Position numbers and translations under genes: made by a program. DNA of 64,000 bases. Source: Charina bottae (lineage: Eukaryota > Chordata > Lepidosauria > Squamata > Charinaidae). The stretch lies in the NCBI GenBank assembly GCA_023362775.1, contig JALMGJ010000061.1, forward strand, positions 2,304,001 through 2,368,000. Direction: 5' to 3'. A model generated the notes under the pieces. It was not told the origin of the DNA and searched no databases. It saw only the letters and a list, made by a program, of their open reading frames with translations. The number at the start of each line of letters is the position of its first letter. The stretch's first letter is position 1. Of the stretch, positions 12,201 through 24,200 are shown piece after piece.

Positions 12201-15200
12201 CCTCTACCATTATACCGTGAAGCTGATGTTCAACCTCCATTCATGTAAGTGGATCTTCAGAGCATCACAGGTCTTGATCTGGCATTTGCTGCAAGGGGTG
12301 ACACCGCTCGCGTCTGGTACCCGCCGTGGAGACACAAGCTCCTGGATTCTACATAGGCAGGAGCAGCGGAAGATGGGCAAGATTCCTTCTCTCTAGTTGG
12401 AGAGAATAGGCTCTCCAAATTCATCCGGGAAAGCTTAGCCAAAGTCAAGCGCAAAGATCGGCAACGGTTGGGGACGTGTTCCAACAGACTGTTTCTTCTG
12501 CTCCCGTCCTGCTTCTCTGCCTCTTCCCACTCAGTGTGCAGTCGCAGGGCAATTGATCTGAATTCGGAAATTGATCTGAATGGATTAATAAACTGTTGGG
12601 GTGCTGTAGAAGAGAGCAGCCGGGCTTTCGGCTTCCAAAGATTTAGCAAATAATAGCTCTTCTTGGGGGTGGCGTGCGCCGTAGAGTTCTTTTAAATATA
12701 ACATCACAGCCTCTTGGATTTTATATATTTATATATAATTTATGTTTAGAGTGATATATTGTATATTGTATTTTATGTGTTTTAATTACTAACTTTGTTG
12801 CAAACCGCCCAGAGTCCCCTTTGTGGGGGGAGATGGGCAGTGATAGAAGTTGGGCAAATAAATAAATAAATAAATAAAGGCCACCCCCGGTTTCTCTCTG
12901 GCCTGCTTGCTGCAGATGCAGCGGAGGTCAGCATGATTTGCACGCTGCTCTGTGCAGAAAGGGTTTCCGTGGGGAGAAGTTAAGGGCCCGCTGCAGAAGA
13001 AGCTAGATGCAGTAGGGGTTCAGCCAAAGCCAGGGCTCGGCCCCTGGCGCGTCCCAGAATCCCTTGCAGAGCAAGCAGGAATTCCTGGCTAAGCCGCCTG
13101 GGTGGGAAGGGTCCCCTCGAGGCAGAAAGCTTGCAAAGCACAGGGTCGAGGCCCCTGATTTGAATCTGGCCGGCCATTTCAACCCAGGCAGTGCCTTTAA
13201 AAACAACCCAGACAGTGCCAGGCCACCAGGCCCTCCCTGGGGGACATTCCTCCTCGTGATTCAACTGCTTGCAGCCGTGCTCTGGAACCAGAGTAGGATT
13301 TAAATGAAGGCATCATTCCCCCCCTCCAAAAAAAAGGGGGGGATTTAGTTATGCTGGAGGGGAGTTGCTCAGATACCCGGCCTCTAGTGTTCGCCTTCTG
13401 AAATGCGGCTAGCGGGCAGAGAAGGCCACTGGTTTGCCGTATCCGTTAATTTGGGGATGCTGCAGACCCCAGACCCCCGTTTTTAAAATCTGCCTGGGTG
13501 CTTCCTTGCAAAGAGTTGCTTGCTTTTTCAACCTCTGGCCAGAAATGGCACTTTGGAGACCCTGATCCTTCTGATTCTGGCTTGTTCAGGTTTGCCAGCT
13601 GATACGTTACAAGGACATCGAGACAGGTTCCACGAACAGTTTCGCAGGTAACGGGACGGGAGGCCCCATCCTCCACGCAATTGGTGGCGGCCAGTTGTGA
13701 AGTCCAAACCCCCAACGTGCCGTGCAAGGTATTCCCCGGCATGTCACCGAGTCATCTTACGGCCGCTCCGATTTCTTTTAAAACGACAGGAATGCCCTGC
13801 AAAAATATTGTGTGAATTGGATCCCCAAAGAGTCCTCTTTTAAAAGGACAGCCCCTTGTATAATATCACTTTTAAAAAAAAACAACCACCACCCAGTAGC
13901 ACCATCTGACGAAGATTAGCCAGGAAGTGCTTAGCTACCCAGACTTCTGAGATCATGAGGCCTAGGAGCTTGGCTAGTCTGCCTCTAAAGAGCAAGGCGG
14001 TAAGGACACGACCAACAGAGATACTTCCCTAGACTCCGTATTTTTCAATTCCGCCCTTTCTGCTCTGTCCCTTTAAGAAGAACAAAGGCTTATAGACAAA
14101 ATAGTTAACCAACACCCAGTCAAAGGGATTGTCGATGATGTCTTGGGGACCCCGCCCTCCTCTGACACTCCGTTTTTTCTTCGTAGCCTCAAAGCCTTTT
14201 TCAAAAGAGCATCGGACATGCTGTATTTCAAGCGGCTCATCCAGATCCCACGGCTGCCTGAGGTACCCTCCCCTTTTCCTGCTGGAAACAGGGCCGAATG
14301 TCCCTCGTGTGACCGTATTCCTGTGTGCATGCCTGCATGTGTGAAAGAGAGCACGAGCAAGGGGGTGAGGGAGGGAGGCTGTCTGAATGGGTAGCCAGCC
14401 CTAATAAATCTCTGGATCCATGGGAGGGGGACGCTCGGTTGGGTCTTCGCAGCCCGAGGGTCTGACCAACTTCCTCCCACAGAAGCCCCCCAATTTTCTG
14501 AGGGCGTCCGCCCTGGCCGAACACGTCAAGCCGGTGGTGGTGATTCCGGAAGAGGCCCCCGAAGACGAGGAGGCGGAAAACCTGATTGAGATCAGCACAG
14601 CTCCATCCGTAGAGCAGCAGGTGAGACGCAGGCGCTGGGTCTGCCCTTCGGAGGCGGGTGGTGGTGCGAACTCCCTCCTCCCGGCTAGGGTTCGGCCCCA
14701 CGTTGGTTCGCTCTCCTCCCTTCTTCCTCAGCTCTGGAAGGCATAGCCGTGCTTCTGAGCATGGGCAGAGTACCTTTGCTCCCCGCTTACTCAGCTGGGC
14801 TAGAAACAAGGAGACTGAGAGTTCTAGTCCCGCCTTAGGCATGAAAGCCAGCTGGGTGACCTTGGGCCAGTCACTCTCTCTCTCAGCCCTAGGAAGGAGC
14901 CAATGGCACAGCAGGAGACCTGAGAGTTCTAGTCCCGCCTCAGGCATGAAAGCCGGCTGGGTGACCTGGGGCCAGTCACTCTCTCTCAGCCCTAGGAAGG
15001 AGCCAATGGCAAACCAGGAGACTGAGAGTTCTAGTCCCGCCTCAGGCATGAAAGCCGGCTGGGTGACCTTGGGCCCGTCCCCGTCTCTTAGCCCTAGGAA
15101 GGAGCCAATGGCAAACCAGGAGACTGAGAGTTCTAGTCCCGCCTCAGGCATGAAAGCCGGCTGGGTGACCTTGGGCCAGTCCCTCTCTCTCAGCCCAACC

Positions 15201-18200
15201 CACCTCACAGGGTTGTTGTTGTGGGGAAAAGAGGAGGAGGAAGGAGTATTAGGTATGTTCCCCACCTTGAGTTATTTATAAAAATAATAAAGGCGGGATA
15301 GAAAATAAATAAATTAGTAAGGAAGAAAAAAGAAAAAGAAATCAAAGAGAAAGCTAAAAGTGCAAGAAAAGAAAGGAAAAGAAAGGGAAAAAAGATACAA
15401 AGTGGCTTCATTCCTTGTTTTTTTGTTTGTTTTTTTTCTGTAGAACGTGTCGGATATCTTTGAACAGACTTTCGGGCCGCCCAACGGATTAAAAGATGAC
15501 AGGTACTTTACCAGCAAAATCTAGGTCACCTTTTACTTAACGTTTTCAAAAGCAACACTTAAGATATCTAATGCCTGGGATTCCCCAAGTTAAAAAAAAA
15601 GGTATGTCTGTAACAACTTTCTAAGGTTGATTGGTAATATTATATATAATAATGGCAAGCTTCATTCCTTTGACAGCCCAAATGACACTCTCTAGACCAG
15701 CCTTTCTCAACCTTTTGACCCTGGAGGAACCCTGGAAATATTTTCCAGGCCTGGGGGAACCCCTGCACATTCAGGCTCAAACATAGACCAGAAGTTACAA
15801 AATTATTCTATTCGTTTCATGGGTAGGCCTGTCTATATGCATTCACAGTGTTCTTAAACTAAAAATAAAGAATGAAGCTGACCTCTTTAATGTGAACTTG
15901 CCCGAATTTGAAATAATTTTTTAAATAAATCGTGATCTCCCGGGGAACCCCTAGGGACCTTTCACGGAACCTGAGGGTGCCACGGAATCCTGGTTGAGAA
16001 ACCCTGCTCTAGATACAGGAGGGAGGTATGGCTCAGAAGAATTCCAGGATTTATAAACATACCAAAGAATCTTTAGTGAAAAACATTAAAAATCTAAGCA
16101 TGATAGCTGACCATTAGACGGGGAAGTGGGGGGAAAGACAGACCCATCTAAAACTTGAATCCGCGGATCACTTTTGCACACCACTAATGGACGTCCCCGC
16201 ATCCCAACAATGATGTCATGCATCGTTCTTTTTACCTTCAGGGATCTGCAAATCGAAAACCTGAAGAAAGAGATCGAACTGCTTCAGACAGAGCTAGAGA
16301 GGATTAAGCTGGAGGTAAGGCTGGGCCTGGGTTTCTGCTCTGCGATTCTGCAGGGGTGCAGACGGTGCTGCCGGGCACCCCTCCCTCCCTCCCTCCCAAA
16401 GCAAGTTGTTGGCCTTTGGGAAGTGTTCTGAAATCCAGCTGCAAGAGGCCGCAGCAGACAGACAGGCTGTATTTTGGCCATACGTTTTTGGCGCACGCCG
16501 GCAAAGGGAATAAAGTTGCCTTCTCCTTTAGCTTTATCTTTAAAGTGAGAAAGTATAGTGAGTAGCAGTGTTAGTTGCAAACTAGATGGGAAAGAGAAAT
16601 ATTTTTTTCCAGTAAAAAAAAAAGCAAAAGCAAAACGCAAGTCAGAAGAGGTTGAGATCTGAGATCTTGGGAAAAGAGGAATGTTACCAGATGGGCGATC
16701 GGTGTCATATACTTCTCGGTCACTAGAAAATACCCTGAGCTGTTGAAGTGTTTCTTGAAAGATGAAAGTTTAGTTCTTTGGGGCTGATGGCAGAAGGAAC
16801 CCAGGAGGGGGCTAGAGTTCAGGTAGTCCTCAACTTACGACCATTCGTTTAATGACCAAAGTTACAAAGGCGCTGAAAAAAGTGACTTGTGACCAGTCCT
16901 CGCACTTACGACCGTTGCAGCACATGATAAAAATTCAGGCACTTGGCAACCAGCATGTATTTACAACGGTTGCAGCGTTCTGGGGTCATGTGATCGCCAT
17001 TTGCAACCTTCCCAACCGTCTCCCGACAGACAAAATCAATGGGGTACCGAGTAATTCACTTAATGACGGTGGCAAAAAAGGTTGTAAAATCTGGCGTGAC
17101 TCACTTAACAACCGCATCACTTAGCGACGGAAGTTCCGGTCCCAATTGTGGTCGTAAGTCGAGGACTACCTGTACGACTTTGCTGTGCCTGGGAAAGGGG
17201 CGGTTAGTTTACATCTGCCTGTTTTCTTTATCCAGGCTCAAAGATACATCACTCAGCTGAAGGCTCAGGTGAACAGTTTGGAGGCCGAGGTGGAAGACCA
17301 GAGGAAGCAGAAACAGAAAGCGCTGGTGGACAACGAGCAGCTCCGAGATGATCTGGAGAGGCTGCAGAAAGCAAAACATGAAGGAGATAAGAATCGAGGA
17401 CTCTATCTGGAAGCAGAAAGTAGGCGGGGGTGCCAGGGCCTGGGGGGATCTAGCAGGCGTGTTGCGTGCTTTGCTCAAAAAAAAAGAAAAGAAAAGGTTA
17501 AATCCAACTTCCTGGGATGTACATGATTCAGCGGGAAAAGGGGTGCTTTTTCACAATGACCTTCCCCCAACACACATTCCTTCTGCAGACTGGAAAGAGA
17601 GAGAGGCTCTCTGTCTCATCCGCATCTTGGAGCTTGTGATGGTTTTGGAAGGACCACTTGAAGAACTGCCATTTTTAGGATCAAATTGTATTAGATATTT
17701 TATTGAATTTTTGTAGTATTTATGTTTTTATTGGTTTTAAACTTATGCTGTGAACCGCCCAGGGTCCCTCCTTGCGGGGGAGATGGGCGGGATATAAATA
17801 TGTTTATAAATAAATAAAAATAAATAAATAAATACGTGACAATGTTCTTCCCTTTCTCAGAGAAAGCCAGCACCACGGAAATCCGCTACGCTAAGCTGAA
17901 GGAGAAACACAACGAGTTAATCAACACACACGCGGAGCTTTTGAGGAAGGTAACGGTGCCCACGTTTGGGGCAGAGTCCTTGTCACATTGGTCTTTACGA
18001 CACCCCTGGTCACAGAGTAATGTCTCCACCGCTTCGGTCACGGTCAAATGAGGTTTGCTGTCCATGTAGACCAAGGCCATAAACAGAGGGCAGGAGGAAC
18101 CATGCTTTGTCTCTTGCTTGGCCAAATTCTGAATCCGAATCCTTTCCCCCAACTCTGTGTCTTTACACCCAGAATGCAGATACTGCCAAGCAGCTGACGG

Positions 18201-21200
18201 TCACCCAACAGAGCCAGGAAGAGGTTGCACGGGTCAAGGAACAGCTGGCTTTCCAGATGGAGCAAGCAAGGCGGGACTCAGAGATGAAGGTAGGCCTCTG
18301 CCGGGACCCGTTGAGTCAAATACTGTCGTCTTCTTCGGATGAGGGTGTAGTTCCTTCTCTTTAAAACCTGAATGCAAAACTGGCCTTGAATTGTAGTTTT
18401 AGCCCGGGGGTGGGATGGTCCCCTTGGAAGCCCCTTGATAGGTCCTGTCTCTTGGGTCTCATGCAGTTAGAAGATCAGACGCTTCAGATGGAGCAGGTGA
18501 AGAGAGCGCTGGAATCCAAAGCAGAAGAATTGACCCAACTTCAGACGACGCTCAGCCGTTCTAAGCAGGTATACGGCCCAAGCAGGAGATCGTATGATCC
18601 CGAGGGGCCTGTTGCTCCAGCCATGGGTGTCGCAGCTAGTGGATTTCAAGATACCTTCCTACATTTCTTTACTTGTTTATAGTTTTCTAGTTTTGGGTGT
18701 TGTCTTCAGCACGTAGGTGGCACGGAATAGCTAGACTAAAGTCTTGAGATGCATAGAAATGAGTCAAAAGGCTTCCAAAAGCATCCTCGTTTAACATCCG
18801 CTCGTTCAGCAACCATTCAAAGTTACAACGGTGCTGGATGAGGGGTACTTACGACGGGTCCTCGTAATTGTGGCCATCGCGGCATCCCCACAGTCACATC
18901 TCAATTCGGGCACTCGGCAACCGTCTCGCAATTACGGTGGTCGCAGTGTCCCGCGATCGCCCTTTGCAACCTTCACTGCCGGCTTCCAAGAAGCAAAGTC
19001 AACGGGGAAGCTGGCAGGAGGTCGCAAAGGGTGATCACATGACCGTGGGACGCTGCAGCTGTGCGAGATTTGCCTAACAGCAGCAGCTGGAACGGTCGCA
19101 ACTGCTGTTGTAAGTCGGCATGATCACATGACGTTGCACTTTACGACTGCATTGCTTAGCAACGGAGTTGCCAGTCCCAATTACCATTGGTAAGCAAGGA
19201 TTACCGGTATTTTGTGGCCCCCACCCTCCATTTTGGTCAAATCTGTTGCAGAGGCCAAGGGCCAGTTTCCATAAAAGCTCATCCTAAATCTGCATTTGTG
19301 AGGCCCTAGTTAGTTTGCCCTGTGGATGGAACAGAGGAAAGGCATTCTGCGCGTATTGTGCATGTGGCGACAGGGTGGAAATAACGCATTGAAGGTCATG
19401 GGATAAAGAGAGCGTGAGAACTCTGCAAGCAAAGGATCCGCCCGTGGAACTCTTTCCCTCGTTATCTGTAGGTTGGTTCGGACCTCAGCAGCCAGCTGGA
19501 AGCCCTTCAGGGTGAGAAGGAGGCCCTGAGGAAATCGGTCAACGAGAAGGAATGCGAGCTCATCTCCGCCAAGGGCCTGATTCAAGAGAAGGAGTTGCTG
19601 TTGAACCAGGAAGCAGAGAAACGGGCAAAGGAAGTGCAGGAACTTCAGGAGAAGTTGGTAGAAAAGGTACGGAGGAGAAAAGTTGGACCTGGGGAAGGGT
19701 CCCTCTGGCCCCGGGGAGATAAGCAGTGGGCAGGGGAAGCGGAGTCAGCCACAGGACTGGGATGGAAGACAGGAACCAGCTTGTCAATCTGGTTTTACTT
19801 GGACTTGGTCATGCATGTTTTGGGTCCACCCCGCAGAAAAGTCATGAACAGAATCTGCAGCAGAAGCTCCTGGAGGACCAGTTCCGAATCCTGCAAGGGA
19901 CAATAAAGGAGGCCGAGAGCATCATCCAGGACGCCGTCGCCAAGTTGGACGACCCCTTGCACATCCGATGCACCAGTTCTCCAGGTGGGTCCGGAATCCT
20001 CGCCGGCATCTTCTTGAACCGCTAAAGAAAGGAAGATCAAGACATCTCCTCTCCTCACAAATCTGCGCTTGCATGAGAGATCCAGAGACGGGTCTGTTCT
20101 TCCCTCCCAAACCACATTCTTTGCCCTCATTCCTCCTCTACAGATTACCTCGTCAGCCGCACCCAGGCAGCCCTGGAATCGGTGAATGCCTTGGAGAACG
20201 GGCACAAGCGTTATCTGACCAACATGGCAGGTAAGACGTGCGGAGTTTCCTCTCTGGTTTCCTCACCTCGAGCGCTGGGAAAGGAAGTGTTGCAAATATT
20301 GCAAGCGAAAATGGGTTTATGCTCAAGCGCATATTTTTCTTCTCTTTGGAGGGCTTCCTCAAACTGTAGAGCTAGTCCGTCTGTGGGACACGGCACACGA
20401 TGCTGGGTTGCTAGAGCTTCAGACCAGCTCTAAACTGAGTGCCACCAGCCATGAAGTCTGTTGTACAAAGAAACCCCATGCAATTAAGGAAGCAAGGACT
20501 TAAACGTAAGGTGGACTCCAATCACCCGAGGAAGTCCTACAAGGGACCACCAGTAGGTCCAGCTCATAGGGCCAAAGCTGGAATGGAGTCTTCTCAGTGG
20601 CATCAACCCTTATGGAACCCTCTCTCCAGACAGATTCTCACTCTGTCTTCTTTCCAAAAACAGTTTGGTTGTGTAGCCATTTGTGGGACAGCAAATGCTC
20701 TAGGACAGGCAGTTTTTTACATTGCCAATGAGGTATTATGTCCCTTTCTCTGTTTTCTGCTTTAGCTGCAAAATGAACCTGGCTTTCCTTTGCGCACCTC
20801 CCGATTTAAGCTTTCTTGGTTTTGTTGGGTTCAAGCAGTGTTTCTCAACCTTGGCCCCTTTAAGAGGTGTGGACTTCAACTCCCAGAATTCCCCAGCCAG
20901 CTCTGGGAATTCTGGGAGTTGAAGTCCACACCTCTTAAAGGGGCCAAGGTTGAGAAACACTGACATAGAGGAATGGCAACGGAAGGACCACCAAGTTCTC
21001 CCCAACTTCCTGGAAGGCAACACACTTTTGCGGCGTTCTGCCTCTGCTCCATTCCCCTGTTCTCGCTCTTTGTCTCAGATGCCACTGGACTGGTCGCCGC
21101 GTTGGCTCAGTTTGCACATCTCACGGCGGATGTCATCGTGAACGGCAGCGCCACTTCCCATCTCGCACCCACGGACCATGCTGACAGTGAGTCGTGCCGC

Positions 21201-24200
21201 AGAAAAGGCTCCCCCCCTCGCCCCAACAAGATAGAGGATTGGAAACAGGAGCACCCTTCCTGCTGGAAGTGACACAATCCACAAGATTTGTTAGCTGTGC
21301 TCCTCAGATCCTCCAAGTGTGTAGAGATGCTCTGCTGCATAAGCATTAAGGGCAAGGTCCCCCCAGAGATGGTTCGATCGATTATAAGCCGCTCTTGATA
21401 CAATGGTATTGCTTCAATTTGTGCTCGAGATATTCTGTAGAAGAGAACTTGCTCTTCCTAGGTGGCTGTAGGTTATAACTAAGGAAAACCCGGGCGGAGA
21501 CCTCAAAAGCAGGATCTATATTTCACTAGGTAGTGAGACTCACCCAGAAGGCCAGAGAAACCGGCTCCAGCTTGTCTGTCTAAAACTTTGATTTTTCTTT
21601 GGTAATGATGGGACCTTGCAGTTAGAGGTACGATTTTATGGCCTGCCTTCTCGTCTGATTTATCCATACCAGTCAAGACAAAATGGTGTAGTTCACGTGC
21701 CAGCATTGTTAACCAGTGAGTCTGGCAGGAGAAAAACAGGATAAACACAACAAACGTGTTCTTACTTTTCTGTTAGAGCTACGTTTACAACACGATCCTT
21801 TAGACTTGAGAGTCATACTTCAGTGGAACTTACTGCTGGGTGTCAAAATCTGAAAGGTGACAGGCGTGAGGTCCCGTCAAAGCCCCTCCCCTTTTCTATG
21901 TGCGCGTACAGAAAGGCGGGGTTTAAATCTCAATGATGTGCCTGCCATCTTGCAGATTTTGACACACACACACACACACCCTGGACACCCCTGTAACTTA
22001 TTCTGGGCCTTTTAATACTCTGCATCCCTTTTCTCTTTCTCTTTCTCTTTTCATTTAGTTAGTAAATTGATTTACATGGCCATCCATATTGCCAAGCAAC
22101 TCTGGGGGGCTGAGGGTTAAAAACCCACAATACAAAATAAACAATATAAAAACACTGAAGCACAGAGGTAACACTAACCTTCGATAAATTAACATTCCTC
22201 CTCATGGGGTCAACCAGTCTCCCTGCCTGGGGAAACATCCATGTTTTTAAAGCTTTCTGAAACGGCCTCAGGGTCAGGACCAACTGAATCTCTTGTTTTT
22301 CCCTGGGCCAGAATTGACCGAATCCTGCAGGGACTGTGGGCAACATAGTCTGGACTATCTGAGCAAGCTAAAAGACAGACAGTCTCTCCGAGAAGCGGAT
22401 CCAGCAGACCTGAGGACGACTCTGCAGAGGCTATTCCAGCTTGGACAGGTGAAGAGAGAATGGAGGCCCACCAGGACGTGCTCCGTGGGGAACGTTGGGT
22501 GCAGGCAACGTAGTTGCCGGCTTTTCGCCATGAACCAAACTCTCGAGCCACGCTTCGTTTAGGCCAGGGTTCTCCTCAGAGGCCTTGATCAACTTTTCTT
22601 TTCTTCTTTGGGGGGTAGGAACTGAGACCCAAAAGTTTAGACGTCCGGCAAGAAGAGCTGGGTGACCTGGTTGACAAAGAGATGGCCTCCACTTCTGCAG
22701 CAGTTGAGGATGCTGTCAGGAGAATAGAGGTGGGGTTAACTTGACCGGTGCTACTGTTTTCCTAAAAAGTGTAAGCCCCTGGTATAGAGGGTTTAAAAAG
22801 GGGTTGGACTTGACGACTGGGTTTGCCCAAGCTAAGCTCCAGCAAGTACACGTTCTGGCTCATTCTTGGGCTTACCTCTTCTGGGGGAGCATCAGGAGGA
22901 GGCATCCACGCTTGCTTATGGGGTGCCAGGATGCATCCCGCCTTGCAGCGATCCAGCTTGGTCCTTCTTGGGCTGGAGATGTGCTGCCTGGGATCCGTTT
23001 GCTGATGGCTGGCCAAACCCACCTGCTGTCTTCTGTTTCTCCGCAGGAAATGATGAATCAAGCTAGAGTAGAGAGCTCTGGGGTGAAACTAGAAGTTAAT
23101 GAAAGGTAAGCCGGTGGCAGGGACGAATTTGCGCAACTAAAAATCCTTAGCATAACTTTGCAGGAGGCTGGAGGCTGAATCCGAAGCCACCAGATTCTGT
23201 CTTAATGTCGCTGGTCACCAGGGCCAGGAAAGACCTTGATGAACCTTCTGGGGAAGATGGGCCCCAAGCTTTTTCTCGCTATAAAGAAGTGCCTTGAAAG
23301 TATTTAATACGCTCACATTTCAACTTCCCATGAAACCTGCCTAGCGAAAGCATGTTGGGCAACCGATTTGTTCATCTGCCTACAGCACAATTGTTTTGAT
23401 GTGAAAGGGATCCCCCCCTCACCCTTCCAATCTGTTGCTTGAATGGGTGGTTTCAGATAATATTGTGGATAAGCCCTAACTTCTCCAAAGATCCTTTGGA
23501 GAGACCAGAGCAGGAGATTTAAAAATGGGTTCATTCCCATTGCGTAGAAGCTGCTGCTTTAATATCTCTACAAGTAATGAATGCTCAACCTCTTTCAATG
23601 GGGCTTTGGGGGGTCCCATTTTTGGATGTCGTGACTTTGTTTCCAAAACAAATGACTTACAAATGTGTAGGCTTCATCATTCTAACAGGAGGTGTTTTCT
23701 TCTTCTTTTCCTCCCACAGAATCCTGAATTCCTGCACAGATTTAATGAAGGTGAGTGATCATTCGTTAAAGAGAATCCCATCTGGGGCCACATGGCAAGA
23801 AACTCTTCAGCACTCCCTGGTTTTGGTCAGCTCTGTGGATAACTGGAAAACTCTTTTATTTGAGGCTAATGGGGCCACGGCAGAAATTGCTCTTTCAGGC
23901 CCCTTCTTGCGAACGGCGTGCTCGCACCCAACCAACAGCCAAATTCTTCTGCTTTTTCCTCTTGTTTCAGGCTATCCGGCAGCTTGTAACGACCTCCACG
24001 CATTTGCAGAAGGAGATTGTAGAAAGTGGAAGGGTGAGACAATTTGGGGTGCTGTGTATTCCTTGTTGCTGTTATTTAAAAAAAAAAAAAGGATGGGGAA
24101 AATTAAATACCCGGGGAAGGAGTTTGGATTGAATATATCAGCCACTGGAGATCTGAGCCGGTCTTTGTCTCCCCTTTTTCATTACGCCACAGTTTTAGTT

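Larger units (their letters stand above)
6256..14262 (+). other. HIP1R: HIP1R ANTH domain, nine exons
   Basis: The first nine window exons encode about 253 residues of the ANTH domain, a helical phosphoinositide-binding fold. The first exon holds the lipid-binding signature KAINTLEAPVKEKH, which fits the family pattern K-A-(T/I)-x6-hydrophobic-K-x-K-H. Later conserved stretches are GTHHEKGAFTFWSYAIGLPL, VNIYTKLLLTKISFH, QLTVEMFDYMDCELRLSES, QCRLAPLIQVIQDCSHLYHY, HRDRFHEQF and FKRLIQIPRLPE. In the family this domain recruits the protein to PI(4,5)P2 or PI(3,5)P2 membranes. No core residue is visibly lost. Confidence 0.93.
16242..19984 (+). other. HIP1R: HIP1R central coiled coil, clathrin light chain-binding region
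   Basis: Seven exons (16242-16314 to 19837-19984) encode about 300 residues rich in Glu, Lys, Gln and Leu with heptad spacing. Examples are LQIENLKKEIELLQTELERI, QKQKALVDNEQLRDDLERL and TAKQLTVTQQSQEEVARVK. In HIP1-family proteins this region dimerises and its N-terminal part binds clathrin light chains. The exon at 19472-19666 encodes the least conserved segment, and its length keeps the frame. The domain ends near DAVAKLDDPLHIRCTSSP. Confidence 0.92.

Noticed and set aside
14237..15265. 342-codon open frame on the minus strand and 207-codon frame on the plus strand
   Set aside because: Both run through the tandem SINE array, and repeated units near a multiple of 3 keep frames open. The encoded repeats have no protein family character.
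14810..15312. CRISPR-like direct repeats
   Set aside because: Units are ~103 bp, adjacent without spacers and clearly SINE-derived, and the genome is vertebrate.
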